Shown in pieces: positions 44,770 through 53,432 of a stretch of DNA of 64,000 nucleotides. The stretch is from Aequorivita sp. GTDB lineage: Bacteria; Bacteroidota; Bacteroidia; Flavobacteriales; Flavobacteriaceae. The position numbers and the translations under genes were made by a program. The notes under the pieces were generated by a model, which ran no database searches, was not told the origin of the DNA, and was given only the letters and a program-made list of their open reading frames with translations. Location: assembly GCA_030690315.1 (NCBI GenBank), contig JAUYGY010000014.1, forward strand, positions 1-64,000. The letters run 5' to 3'. Each line of letters begins with the position of its first letter. Within the stretch, counting starts at the first letter, position 1.

Positions 44770-45946
44770 ACGTTCAAAAAGAGTGCTTTGGATTTTCGGA
44801 ATCGCGTTGCTGGGCATCGTGATAACGGAGCTCGTGCGCCCAAAACCGATTGATTGGCGCGTAAGTTATATTGCTACTGATAAAATTCCATTTGGCGGAT
44901 TTGTGCTTTTTGGGGAAGCTCCTTCCTTATTCAAAAATGCAGAAATTGAAAAAATTGATAGGGATCCGTATATATTTTTAACCGACAGCAGTTACGTAGA
45001 AAATTCCGCTTATGTTTTCATCAATGACGAAATCTCTTTTGATGAACGGCAAGCAGATGAAATTTTGAAATATGTTGAAAAGGGAAATACGGTATTTATT
45101 TCTTCGCGAAGCGTTGGATATATTTTGGGCGATTCGTTAAATATAGAGTTGTCATCAAATTACAGTATTCTTGAGGAAGAACTTCACCCCAAATTTCTCT
45201 CGCCATCGTTAAAACAGGATTCACTTCCAGCTTATAAAAAAGGGGTTTTCAGAACTTTTTTCGATAAAATCGATACATTGAAAACAACTGCTCTGGGCTA
45301 TTACAGTTCCGAAGATCCCGAAATTGACGAATTAAATTATATAAAAATAAATTTCGGAAAAGGACAGTTTCTACTTCACAGTTTACCCGAAGCATTTTCA
45401 AATTACTATTTGCTGAAAGGGAACGAACAATACGCCGCCAATGTGCTTTCATACATTGATGCTGACAAAATTTATTGGGACGAATATTTAAAATCCGGCC
45501 GAAAAGTGGTCACTTCGCCCATGCGGTTTATTTTGGACCAAGCGCCGCTCACTTGGGCGTATTATGTTTTGCTCGGGGGATTGTTGATTTTTGTACTTTT
45601 CAAGGGAAAACGCGAACAAAGAATTGTGGAAGTTATTAAACCGTTGGAAAATACTTCAGTAGAATTCACCAAAACAATTGGCGATTTGTATTTTCAGCAT
45701 AAAGATTACAGCAATATTATTGCGAAAAAAATTACTTACTTTTTGGAATCCCTTCGGTCAAAATACTATTTGAACACGAATGATATTACGGAAGATTTCA
45801 TCAAAAAACTGGCATTGAAAAGTGGCAATACTTTTGAAAAGAGCCAGAAATTGATGCATTTAATAAAACATTTAAAAGAAAAATCTGTTCACAGCGAAGC
45901 CGATTTGCTGGAACTGAACAAACAAATTGAAGCATTTAGACTATAA
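44759..45946 (+). CDS. DUF4350 protein of the MoxR operon
   Basis: A 395-residue protein with an N-terminal anchor (VLWIFGIALLGIVITELV) and a second membrane helix near 258-276 (LTWAYYVLLGGLLIFVLF). The periplasmic part between them (ILKYVEKGNTVFISSRSVG) is the DUF4350 domain with a Rossmann-like layout seen in GATase-like proteins; the C-terminal 110 residues are helical and cytosolic. It lies between DUF4129 and MoxR genes and overlaps or abuts both. Confidence 0.85.
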   Translation: MLDKRSKRVLWIFGIALLGIVITELVRPKPIDWRVSYIATDKIPFGGFVLFGEAPSLFKNAEIEKIDRDPYIFLTDSSYVENSAYVFINDEISFDERQADEILKYVEKGNTVFISSRSVGYILGDSLNIELSSNYSILEEELHPKFLSPSLKQDSLPAYKKGVFRTFFDKIDTLKTTALGYYSSEDPEIDELNYIKINFGKGQFLLHSLPEAFSNYYLLKGNEQYAANVLSYIDADKIYWDEYLKSGRKVVTSPMRFILDQAPLTWAYYVLLGGLLIFVLFKGKREQRIVEVIKPLENTSVEFTKTIGDLYFQHKDYSNIIAKKITYFLESLRSKYYLNTNDITEDFIKKLALKSGNTFEKSQKLMHLIKHLKEKSVHSEADLLELNKQIEAFRL

Positions 45947-45950
45947 AATT

Positions 45951-46943
45951 ATGGAAGAAACACAGGAAAATCCGTTGGAATTCAATTCGAGAATCGATTT
46001 AAAAAATCTGCAGGAAGCCGTTGGGAGAATAAAAGATGAACTCGGGAAAGTAATCGTTGGCCAGGAAAATATGCTGGAAATGCTCATCATTTCAATTTTA
46101 ACCGATGGACATTCTTTGATTGAAGGCGTGCCGGGCGTGGCAAAAACCCTGACCGCAAAATTATTGGCAAAAACTTTGGATGTCCATTTCAGTAGAATAC
46201 AGTTCACGCCAGATTTGATGCCAAGCGATATTTTGGGGACATCAATTTTTAACGTGAAAAATAGCGAGTTCGAATTCAAAAAAGGACCCATTTTTTCAAA
46301 CATTGTCTTGATTGACGAAATAAACCGTGCGCCCGCCAAAACGCAAGCCGCCCTTTTTGAAATTATGGAGGAGCGCCAAGTAACAATGGACGGCACCGAA
46401 TATAAAATGCAACCTCCATTTTTGGTCTTTGCCACCCAAAATCCGGTGGAACAGGAAGGAACCTATGCCTTGCCAGAAGCACAATTGGACCGTTTTCTTT
46501 TTAAAATAAACGTGCCTTATCCAAGTTTGGAAGAGGAAATCAACATTCTTGAAAACGAACATAACAGGAAAGACGCTTTTGTTTTGGATAGTGTGGTTCG
46601 CGTTTTAAATGCACAGCAAATTGCAGAATACCAACACACCATAAAACAAATAATTATTGAAAGTAATTTGTTGAAATACATAGCAGCAATCGTAGATAAT
46701 ACCCGGACAAATTCAAATTTGTTCTTGGGTGCATCGCCACGGGCATCGTTGGCAATTATGAATGCTTCCAAAGCATTGGCAGCAATGAACGGGCGCGATT
46801 TTGTTACGCCGGACGATATTAAAAAAATTGCACCTTCGGTTTTAAGACACAGAATTATGCTCACGCCAGAGCGCGAAATGGAAGGAATAACCGCCGATAA
46901 AGTGGTACAGCAGATTATTGAAACTATTGAAATTCCGAGATAG
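45951..46943 (+). CDS. MoxR-type AAA+ ATPase
   Basis: A 330-residue cytosolic ATPase. Walker A is GVPGVAKTLTA near residues 60-70, Walker B is IVLIDEINRAPAKTQAAL near 118-135, sensor 1 is FATQNPVEQEGTYALPEAQLDRF, and the C-terminal lid has GASPRASLAI and DDIKKIAPSVLRHRI. It acts as a chaperone that remodels or loads the DUF58/VWA partners encoded next to it. The ATG at 45951 is preferred over an ATG 24 bases upstream inside the DUF4350 gene. Its stop codon is the first base of a 7-bp repeat array. Confidence 0.93.
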   Translation: MEETQENPLEFNSRIDLKNLQEAVGRIKDELGKVIVGQENMLEMLIISILTDGHSLIEGVPGVAKTLTAKLLAKTLDVHFSRIQFTPDLMPSDILGTSIFNVKNSEFEFKKGPIFSNIVLIDEINRAPAKTQAALFEIMEERQVTMDGTEYKMQPPFLVFATQNPVEQEGTYALPEAQLDRFLFKINVPYPSLEEEINILENEHNRKDAFVLDSVVRVLNAQQIAEYQHTIKQIIIESNLLKYIAAIVDNTRTNSNLFLGASPRASLAIMNASKALAAMNGRDFVTPDDIKKIAPSVLRHRIMLTPEREMEGITADKVVQQIIETIEIPR

Positions 46944-46983
46944 TGAAAAGTGAGAAGTGAGAAGTGAGAAGTGAGAAGTGAAA
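46942..46983. repeat. 7-bp repeat array between moxR and DUF58
   Basis: Six contiguous units: AGTGAAA, four AGTGAGA, AGTGAAA. The first unit starts inside the moxR stop codon (46941-46943). Confidence 0.75.
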
Positions 46984-47045
46984 AAAATAATTTTTCATTT
47001 TTAGAACTTGAAACTATAAACATTAAACTTGAAACAAATTTTAAA

Positions 47046-48380
47046 GTGAAGAAATTCCTTAAAAGCTTATACTTAACAAAACGATTTTTTATCGTTCTGT
47101 TTTCGCTTGCGGTCCTGTTTGTGGTTTCTTACTTCTTTCAGGGATTGTTTGGGGTGGTTAAGCTATTTTTCTATTTGCTTTTAGGGATGTTAATTTTTGA
47201 CATTTTATTGCTTTATCGAAATAAAACGGGAATTCAGGCACAGCGAATTTTACCCGAAAAGCTTTCAAACGGCGATGATAATTCCATCGAAATTAAAATT
47301 GTAAATCGGTTTCAGTTTAAAACCTCGGTGAAAATTATTGACGAACTGCCCATTCAATGGCAGGTTCGTGATTTTAAGATTGAAACTATTTTGAATTCTT
47401 CCGAAGAAAAGAAGTTTACGTATCAAGTGCGCCCAACAGAACGGGGCGAATATCACTTTGGAAACTTGAATGTTTTTTCATCTTCGGTTTTGGGGTTGAT
47501 TTCGCGCAGGCAGCAGTTTTCCGCGGAAGCGATGGTGCCGAATTATCCCTCTTTTCTTCAGCTTAAAAAATATGATTTCATTGCTTTTACTAATAGACTG
47601 AAACTTTTCGGACTCAAAAAAATACGAAGAATTGGTCATACCATGGAATTTGAGCAAATAAAGGATTATACTTCCGGAGACGATGTTCGGAACATAAACT
47701 GGAAAGCTACGGCGAAGCGAAGCGGCTTGATGGTGAACCAATTTCAGGACGAAAAATCGCAACCGGTTTATGCGGTAATCGACAAAGGAAGAGTGATGAA
47801 AATGCCTTTCAACAATCTCAGTTTGCTGGATTACGCCATAAACGCTACGCTCGTAATTTCAAACATTGTATTGAAAAAACATGACAAAGCGGGAATGTTC
47901 ACCTTTTCCCGAAAAGTGGGCGACCGTGTTATTGCGCAACGGCGAAGCGCACAGATGCATCTTATTTTGGAAACCCTTTATAACGTGGAAACCGATTTTT
48001 CCGAAAGTGATTTTTCGCGTTTGTATGTAGATGTGAAACGGCATATCAAGCAAAGAAGTTTGTTATTGCTATTCACAAATTTTGAAACAATGGACGCTTT
48101 GCACCGTCAGTTGCCCTATTTACAAGCCATAAATAGGACCCATCTTTTGGTGATCATCTTTTTTGAAAACACGGAATTAAAATCATTTTTAGACAAAAAA
48201 GCAACAACAACTCACCAAGTTTTTGAGAAGACTATCGCGGAAAAATTCATTTATGAAAAGAAGTTGATTGTAAACGAACTTCACAAATACGGCATTCAAT
48301 CTATCCTCACTGCGCCAGAGAATCTTACGGTGAATACGATCAATAAATATTTGGAAATAAAGGCGAGAGGGCTTTTGTGA
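47046..48380 (+). CDS. DUF58 protein of the MoxR operon
   Basis: A 444-residue membrane-anchored protein. Two helices at about 12-50 (FFIVLFSLAVLFVVSYFF and VVKLFFYLLLGMLIFDILLL) are followed by a beta domain and then the DUF58 core: LKKIRRIGHTMEFEQIKDYTSGDDVRNINWKATAKR (in parts), with a von Willebrand-like arrangement YAVIDKGRVM. Start is GTG at 47046, just before the first helix; an ATG at 46971 lies inside the 7-bp array and would add a non-conserved leader. It is the last gene of the operon. Confidence 0.88.
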   Translation: MKKFLKSLYLTKRFFIVLFSLAVLFVVSYFFQGLFGVVKLFFYLLLGMLIFDILLLYRNKTGIQAQRILPEKLSNGDDNSIEIKIVNRFQFKTSVKIIDELPIQWQVRDFKIETILNSSEEKKFTYQVRPTERGEYHFGNLNVFSSSVLGLISRRQQFSAEAMVPNYPSFLQLKKYDFIAFTNRLKLFGLKKIRRIGHTMEFEQIKDYTSGDDVRNINWKATAKRSGLMVNQFQDEKSQPVYAVIDKGRVMKMPFNNLSLLDYAINATLVISNIVLKKHDKAGMFTFSRKVGDRVIAQRRSAQMHLILETLYNVETDFSESDFSRLYVDVKRHIKQRSLLLLFTNFETMDALHRQLPYLQAINRTHLLVIIFFENTELKSFLDKKATTTHQVFEKTIAEKFIYEKKLIVNELHKYGIQSILTAPENLTVNTINKYLEIKARGLL

Positions 48381-48420
48381 TTAACGATTGTAGATTTTTG
48401 ATTGTTGATTGTTGATTGTT
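48379..48420. repeat. 7-bp repeat array after the DUF58 gene
   Basis: Six units: GATTAAC, GATTGTA, GATTTTT, and three GATTGTT. It begins in the stop codon of the DUF58 gene (TGA at 48378-48380). Confidence 0.65.
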
Positions 48421-48456
48421 GAAGTCTATATTCCTTTCATCAAAGAATATGTTTTC

Positions 48457-48464
48457 TATATTTG
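48457..48464 (+). promoter_or_regulatory. -7 box upstream of oxyR
   Basis: TATATTTG, a perfect TAnnTTTG, about 73 bases before the start codon. No -33 motif at normal spacing was seen. Confidence 0.4.
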
Positions 48465-48536
48465 TGACTTGTGGTTTCATTAATTCCTATAAATAATATT
48501 GATAGAAATATTATCTTCGCATAAAAAGTATTTACA

Positions 48537-49475
48537 ATGACAATTACCCAACTTAAATATGTTTTGGCTGTAGCAGAGCACCAAAATTTTACGAAAGCTG
48601 CAGAAAAGATTTTTGTTACGCAGCCAACTTTGAGTATGCAAATTCAAAAACTGGAAGATGAGCTGGAAATCCAAATTTTTGATAGAAGCAAAAAGCCCAT
48701 TGAACTTACCGGCGTCGGTAAAAAAATTGTGGAGCAGGCCCGAAATATCGTCAACGAATCTGAGCGGATGCAGGATGTTGTGGACCAGGAAAAAGGATTT
48801 ATTGGCGGCACATTTAAATTGGGAATAATACCCACTGTAATGCCTACGCTGCTTCCAATGTTTTTGAAGAATTTTTCCAATCGATATCCAAAAGTGCAAT
48901 TGAAGATTGAAGAATTAAATACAGATGAAATAATCACTAAAATTAATGATGGTTATTTAGATGCAGCGATTGCAGCCACCCCGTTGGGAAATGAAAAGAT
49001 TAAAGAACGAGTTTTGTATTACGAACCTTTTGTAGGTTACATTCCCGAAAACCACAGATTATTTTCAAAAGATAAATTGGAAGTTAATGATCTTGATATT
49101 GAAGACATATTGATTTTGGAAGATGGGCATTGTTTCAGGGATGGAATAATAAATCTTTGCAAAGCTTCTAAAAATGGGGGAAGTGAAAAATTTCAGCTGG
49201 AGAGCGGTAGTTTTGAAACCCTTGTAAAACTAGCAAATGAAGGTTTGGGAATGACGCTTCTGCCCTACTTGCACACTTTGGATATTCTGCCTTCCCAAAC
49301 CAAAAATCTAAAATATTTTAAGGAACCATCTCCAGCGCGGGAAGTGAGCCTAATTTACAGCAAAAGTGAGCTGAAAATGCAAATTATAAACGCACTGTAT
49401 GATATTATTTCGGGAGTAATCCGTGGCGCAATTGCATTTCAGGATGTAAAAATAATTAGCCCAATGAAGAAGTAG
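48537..49475 (+). CDS. oxyR: Hydrogen-peroxide sensor OxyR (LysR family)
   Basis: A 312-residue transcription regulator. Residues 1-60 are the LysR helix-turn-helix (QLKYVLAVAEHQNFTKAAEKIFVTQPTLS). The effector domain carries two cysteines at 199 and 208 in GHCFRDGIINLC, the same spacing and even numbering as the redox pair of E. coli OxyR, so it should form a disulfide with peroxide and switch on catalase or peroxidase genes. No such target is adjacent. Its stop codon leads into a 7-bp repeat array and a terminator. Confidence 0.92.
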   Translation: MTITQLKYVLAVAEHQNFTKAAEKIFVTQPTLSMQIQKLEDELEIQIFDRSKKPIELTGVGKKIVEQARNIVNESERMQDVVDQEKGFIGGTFKLGIIPTVMPTLLPMFLKNFSNRYPKVQLKIEELNTDEIITKINDGYLDAAIAATPLGNEKIKERVLYYEPFVGYIPENHRLFSKDKLEVNDLDIEDILILEDGHCFRDGIINLCKASKNGGSEKFQLESGSFETLVKLANEGLGMTLLPYLHTLDILPSQTKNLKYFKEPSPAREVSLIYSKSELKMQIINALYDIISGVIRGAIAFQDVKIISPMKK

Positions 49476-49508
49476 TCAGTGGTCAGTGGTCAGTGGTCAG
49501 TGGTCAGT
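49475..49508. repeat. 7-bp repeat array after oxyR
   Basis: Five GTCAGTG-type units run from the last base of the oxyR stop codon (49473-49475); the last unit ends GTCAGTT at 49509. Confidence 0.75.
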
Positions 49509-49558
49509 TAATAAAATAACTCAATACCTTACATACCCAACGACTCAATAACAAAAAA

Positions 49559-49588
49559 ATCCCTCTGATTGCTCAGAGGGATTTTTTT
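49559..49588. terminator. Terminator downstream of oxyR
   Basis: Perfect 10-bp stem ATCCCTCTGA (49559-49568) / TCAGAGGGAT (49573-49582) with a TTGC tetraloop, A-run before and T-run after. It serves oxyR on the plus strand and the small gene on the minus strand. Confidence 0.9.
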
Positions 49589-49784
49589 ATGGGTTTAGAT
49601 AGATTAGACATTGATTTAATTGGGGGTTTTGCTTGATTAGCGAATCAATCCAGACTTTTAGCTCCTCCACTTCGTAGGGAAGTAATCTGGTTAACGCTTT
49701 TTTCAATTCTTTGCAAAACAAATTGACGTCAAAACTTACTTTTGAAAGTACAGCTTTGGTGTAATCAAACATTGCTCTTGCCAT
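49587..49784 (-). CDS. Small conserved flavobacterial protein
   Basis: A 65-residue helical protein that I recognise only as a short conserved type in flavobacteria: MARAMFDYTKAVLSKVSFD, then a helix with FCKELKKALTRLLPYEVEELKVWIDSL and a C-terminal YLNP. No function is known to me. It is convergent with oxyR and shares the terminator at 49559-49582. Confidence 0.65.
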   Translation of the reverse strand: MARAMFDYTKAVLSKVSFDVNLFCKELKKALTRLLPYEVEELKVWIDSLIKQNPQLNQCLIYLNP

Positions 49785-49974
49785 AGTTAATTGAGATTTA
49801 ATTAGAAATTATAGTAAGTAAATTTTCTCAATAGGCGGACGGTTTTATATTTTAATTAGTTTTAAATATAACAAATAAATTTCAATTAAATTCTATTCAG
49901 GTCAATATTAACTTTGTTAAAATTTAAAAATTTTTCGAATATCTTTAGAGCGTCCCATTTCACTGTCTTTTATA

Positions 49975-50427
49975 TTATTTAACTTTTACCGTCCATTCAA
50001 ATTCAAAAATGGAAACTATATCACCAACCGCATCCCTTCCTTCAGATTTCATCCAAACGGTCTGTCCTTCGCCGGTAATAATGGCTTTTTCAATTGCCTG
50101 ATCTATTAAAGCTCCATCCTTACAATTAAACAATATTCGTCCCTTTGCTTTTTTAGTAAATGTAGCTTTGTTGTTGGCTACTAGCATTGAAATCTTTCTA
50201 TTGCTATCTCTAATTTTAGCCATTACCATCGCCCCGGTGCTAAGTTCAGCAGCCATGCCCTGCACAGCCCAAAACATGGAGTTAAATGGGTTTTGATTGA
50301 TCCATCTATGCTTTACAGTGGTCACACAGGAATGTTCAGAAATGGTTTTTACCCGTACTCCCGTAAAGTAAGCAGAAGGTAGTTTGAATACTAAAAAAGT
50401 GTTGATTTTACTTGGACTGAGTTTCAT
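49975..50427 (-). CDS. DUF4442 hotdog-fold protein
   Basis: A 150-residue protein of the thioesterase-like hotdog superfamily. Block NQNPFNSMFWAVQGMAAELSTGAM (about 44-67) is the N-x-x-x-x-x-x family signature helix, and the flanking segments are beta strands (ISMLVANNKATFTKKAKGRILFNC). It could hydrolyse an acyl-CoA, but the substrate and activity are unknown. It stands alone on the minus strand, opposite the DUF4870 operon. Confidence 0.8.
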   Translation of the reverse strand: MKLSPSKINTFLVFKLPSAYFTGVRVKTISEHSCVTTVKHRWINQNPFNSMFWAVQGMAAELSTGAMVMAKIRDSNRKISMLVANNKATFTKKAKGRILFNCKDGALIDQAIEKAIITGEGQTVWMKSEGRDAVGDIVSIFEFEWTVKVK

Positions 50428-50505
50428 TTTCTTCTAATATTCCACTAAGATATTCATTATATCCGTGACATCCTATTTGTTAAATTATTGTTAATTTTAG
50501 TACTA

Positions 50506-50516
50506 TGTGTAACACA
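50506..50516. promoter_or_regulatory. TGTGT-A-ACACA palindrome upstream of the PadR operon
   Basis: An 11-bp palindrome 17 bases upstream of the -7 box TATATTTG (50534-50541), covering the place of the -33 element. A candidate operator for the PadR protein of this operon. Confidence 0.4.
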
Positions 50517-50533
50517 CTACTATCCTTTAGACA

Positions 50534-50541
50534 TATATTTG
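50534..50541 (+). promoter_or_regulatory. -7 box of the DUF4870-PadR-PspC operon
   Basis: TATATTTG, a perfect TAnnTTTG, 19 bases before the ATG at 50561. Confidence 0.6.
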
Positions 50542-50560
50542 CATAAGAAAATAACAAGTT

Positions 50561-51061
50561 ATGGAAACTACCCTTTCAGAAAACCAAAAAAATACAAGTG
50601 CCTTCATTCACTTGTCAACATTTTTAAAATACTTTTTCCCGTTTGCGAATTTTATCGCTCCGCTCTTAATTTGGACTTTCAATAAAGATAAAGCGTTTGT
50701 GGATGAACATGGAAAACAGGCAATTAATTTTCAATTGAGTGTTTTGATTTATACCATATTAATAGGATTGATCTGTCTTCCATTCTTTATTATTTTCGCC
50801 ACAGATTTTGTTTCATTGATTGAAACTATTGATCACAGCGGCGGAGAGTTTTCAATGAACAACATTCAGAATCTGTCGGGTTACATTCTATTATTTGGTT
50901 TAGCGATTTTATTATTACTAGCGCTATTCATTTTTGAACTTTATGCAGTAATCAACGCTTCCGTTCATGCCTCAAGGGGCCAACTGTATCAATATCCGCT
51001 TAGCATACCTTTTATAAAAACCAACCTTAAAAACCCTATTAAAAATGAGCACATTAGTTAG
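50561..51061 (+). CDS. DUF4870 membrane protein
   Basis: A 166-residue membrane protein with three to four helices. Signature pieces are SAFIHLSTFLKYFFPFANFIAPLLIWTFNKDKAFVDEHGKQAINFQLSVLIY (in parts): the cytosolic EHGKQAINFQ is diagnostic. First gene of an operon with a small protein, a PadR regulator, a PspC-domain protein and a head-GIN lipoprotein. It likely helps in envelope stress response, inferred from these neighbours. Confidence 0.88.
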   Translation: METTLSENQKNTSAFIHLSTFLKYFFPFANFIAPLLIWTFNKDKAFVDEHGKQAINFQLSVLIYTILIGLICLPFFIIFATDFVSLIETIDHSGGEFSMNNIQNLSGYILLFGLAILLLLALFIFELYAVINASVHASRGQLYQYPLSIPFIKTNLKNPIKNEHIS

Positions 51062-51230
51062 TTACCTATTGGCAGCCATTTTGCAATTTATAGGCGCAAA
51101 CATGCCACAGGAACAGGAAACTGTTAGCGCGTTGACTCATCAACAATGCGAAGAAACCGCAAGCGTGCTTCCTTATTCATTCATCATCAATAACGAACAG
51201 GAATTAAAAACAAGTAAAAACGAATTATGA
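51045..51230 (+). CDS. Small exported or membrane-tethered protein
   Basis: A 61-residue protein whose start overlaps the end of the DUF4870 gene by 17 bases. A short hydrophobic N-terminus (LVSYLLAAILQFIGANM) precedes a polar tail. No family is recognised. The overlap suggests coupled translation, and the gene lies in the PadR operon. Confidence 0.5.
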   Translation: MSTLVSYLLAAILQFIGANMPQEQETVSALTHQQCEETASVLPYSFIINNEQELKTSKNEL

Positions 51231-51317
51231 AATGAGCCGAAGACGAATCTTAATTATTACAGTTGAGATTTTTAATCAGCGAATTCCATTTGACCTTTAA
51301 AAAAACAATTAAAACAA

Positions 51318-51656
51318 ATGAAAATCGAAAACACAAAAGCACAGATGCGAAAAGGGGTTTTGGAGTTCTGCATTCTTTCCGTCCTAAAAGACGGCGAGGC
51401 ATATACTTCAGACATTCTTGAAACCCTGAAAGACGCAAAAATGCTTGTCGTGGAAGGTACAATCTATCCGCTGCTCACAAGGCTAAAGAATGAAGGGTTG
51501 CTTTCTTACCGTTGGGAAGAATCTACCAGCGGACCGCCACGCAAGTATTATGATCTTACCGAAACAGGTAAACTATTTTTAACCGAATTGAGCGATACCT
51601 GGGCAGAACTGCAACAGGCCGTAAATAAAGTAACCAGCGAAAAAAACACAAAATGA
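51318..51656 (+). CDS. PadR-family transcription regulator
   Basis: A 112-residue winged-helix regulator. The family core is clear: FCILSVLKDGEAYTSDILETLKDAKMLVVEGTIYPLLTRLKNEGLLSYRWEES (in parts) with the wing GPPRKYYDLTETGKLFL. It is likely a repressor of its own operon; the palindrome TGTGTAACACA before the -7 box at 50534 is a candidate site. The stop overlaps the start of the PspC gene by 4 bases. Confidence 0.92.
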   Translation: MKIENTKAQMRKGVLEFCILSVLKDGEAYTSDILETLKDAKMLVVEGTIYPLLTRLKNEGLLSYRWEESTSGPPRKYYDLTETGKLFLTELSDTWAELQQAVNKVTSEKNTK

Positions 51657-53413
51657 ACAAGACAGTAAACATAAATTTGGCAGGCACTTCCTTTCACATA
51701 GACGAAGATGCCTTTGGGAAACTTTCGCGCTACCTAGATGCCATCCGTAAATCACTAAAAAGTGCTGACGGAAGTGAAGAGATAATGCAGGACATTGAAG
51801 CCCGCATCGGCGAACTTTTTTCTGAAAAAATTGAAAGCCCTACACAAGTGGTGACTTTGCAAATACTGGACGAAGTGATTGCCGTTATGGGCCAGCCCGA
51901 AGATTACGAAGTGGATGACGAAATTTTTGAAGATGTTCCTCCTTCTTCAAAAACATACACAAAATCACGTGGAAATGCTTCACATAAACAGCTTTTCCGG
52001 GATGTTGACAACAAATATATATCTGGAGTTTCTTCTGGTTTAGGCCATTATTTTGGAATCGATGCCATTTGGATCCGTCTTTTATGGGTGCTTTTGATCG
52101 TTGCAGGATTTGGATCACCAATCGTTGTGTATATTTTATTGTGGATTTTGGTTCCACCCGCGCTTACCACTTCGGACAAGTTAAGAATGACTGGCGAACC
52201 CGTGAATATTTCAAACATAGAACGAAAATTCAAAGAAGGTTTTGACAATGTCGCCGATCGTGTAAAAAATGTGGATTACGACAAATACGGAAACAGAATA
52301 AAAACCGGAGCTTCGGGTTTTTTCGACAGCTTGGGTAACTTAATTGTTACTTTGTTTAAAGTGTTTGCGAAATTTATCGGAGTACTCATTATCATTGTTT
52401 CCTTATTCACAATTATTGGTCTCGTGATTGGCTTTTTTGCTTTCGGTTCCATAGATTTCTGGGGAAATAATGAAATAATGGAGAAAATTGCAATGGTCGA
52501 TACTACCAATGTTCCCATCTGGCTTCTTTCTTTATTGGCATTATTTGCCATTGGAATTCCGTTTTTTGTCTTATTTATTTTGGGATTGAAACTTTTAATA
52601 AGCAATCTAAAATCAATGAGTTCAACAGTAAAAATTTTACTGATAGTGGTTTGGGCTTTATCTATAATTGGTTTAGCCATTTTGGGAATCAAGCAAGCAA
52701 CCGAACAAGCTTACGACGGAAATTACATTGAAGAGCAAACTGTGGCTGTGCACACTGGAGATACCTTGCGTATTTCAATGAGAGCAGATAAACAATTCAG
52801 TTATGAAGTGAGCAGGGACAACGGCTTAGATATTAAATATACCGCTGATGACAAAAAAATTATCTATTCGAATGATATCCTGCTGAACATAAAACCTTCG
52901 AAGGATTCCATCGGAAAAATAATCATCGAAAAATCTGCTCAGGGCAACAACTATCTGGATGCAAAAAAACGCGCAGAGGCCATTAAATATAACTATTCAT
53001 TTGAAAACAATAGTTTAATGCTCGATGGATTTTTCATCACTGATATTGAAAATAAATATCGCGACCAGCAGATTGAAATAACCATTTATGTACCTGCGGG
53101 AACGGTGGTTTATTCTGAAGAAAATGCAACATCCTATTACGGTTTTAATTCAGATTTTGCTGAATTGTCAGATTGGGACAACGAAGCACATTATTTCAGA
53201 ATTTTGAAAAATAATTCTGAATGTCTAGATTGTAAAGAAAAACAGGAAGCAATTGAAAATGAAGATTCACTGGAAATGATAGATTCCGAAATGATTGTGG
53301 ACACTTTAAATATCAATGAAAACCAAAACTGGGAGGAAGAAGTGAAAGATGGTTTTAATAAAGAAACCTCAACAAAAATTTCAACCCGAAGCACAACAGT
53401 AACCATAGATTAA
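51653..53413 (+). CDS. PspC-domain membrane protein
   Basis: A 586-residue protein. The N-terminal 100 residues are a soluble region (HIDEDAFGKLSRYLDAIRKSL, EEIMQDIEARIGELF), followed by the PspC domain at about 115-175 (KYISGVSSGLGHYFGIDAIWIRLLWVLLIVAGFGSPIVVYILLWILVP, in parts). Three further helices lie between 235 and 345, and the C-terminal 240 residues are an exported beta-rich domain. It resembles PspC proteins that sense envelope damage. It is translated with the PadR gene through an overlap. Confidence 0.88.
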   Translation: MNKTVNINLAGTSFHIDEDAFGKLSRYLDAIRKSLKSADGSEEIMQDIEARIGELFSEKIESPTQVVTLQILDEVIAVMGQPEDYEVDDEIFEDVPPSSKTYTKSRGNASHKQLFRDVDNKYISGVSSGLGHYFGIDAIWIRLLWVLLIVAGFGSPIVVYILLWILVPPALTTSDKLRMTGEPVNISNIERKFKEGFDNVADRVKNVDYDKYGNRIKTGASGFFDSLGNLIVTLFKVFAKFIGVLIIIVSLFTIIGLVIGFFAFGSIDFWGNNEIMEKIAMVDTTNVPIWLLSLLALFAIGIPFFVLFILGLKLLISNLKSMSSTVKILLIVVWALSIIGLAILGIKQATEQAYDGNYIEEQTVAVHTGDTLRISMRADKQFSYEVSRDNGLDIKYTADDKKIIYSNDILLNIKPSKDSIGKIIIEKSAQGNNYLDAKKRAEAIKYNYSFENNSLMLDGFFITDIENKYRDQQIEITIYVPAGTVVYSEENATSYYGFNSDFAELSDWDNEAHYFRILKNNSECLDCKEKQEAIENEDSLEMIDSEMIVDTLNINENQNWEEEVKDGFNKETSTKISTRSTTVTID

Positions 53414-53432
53414 CAACCAAAAACTATACATT

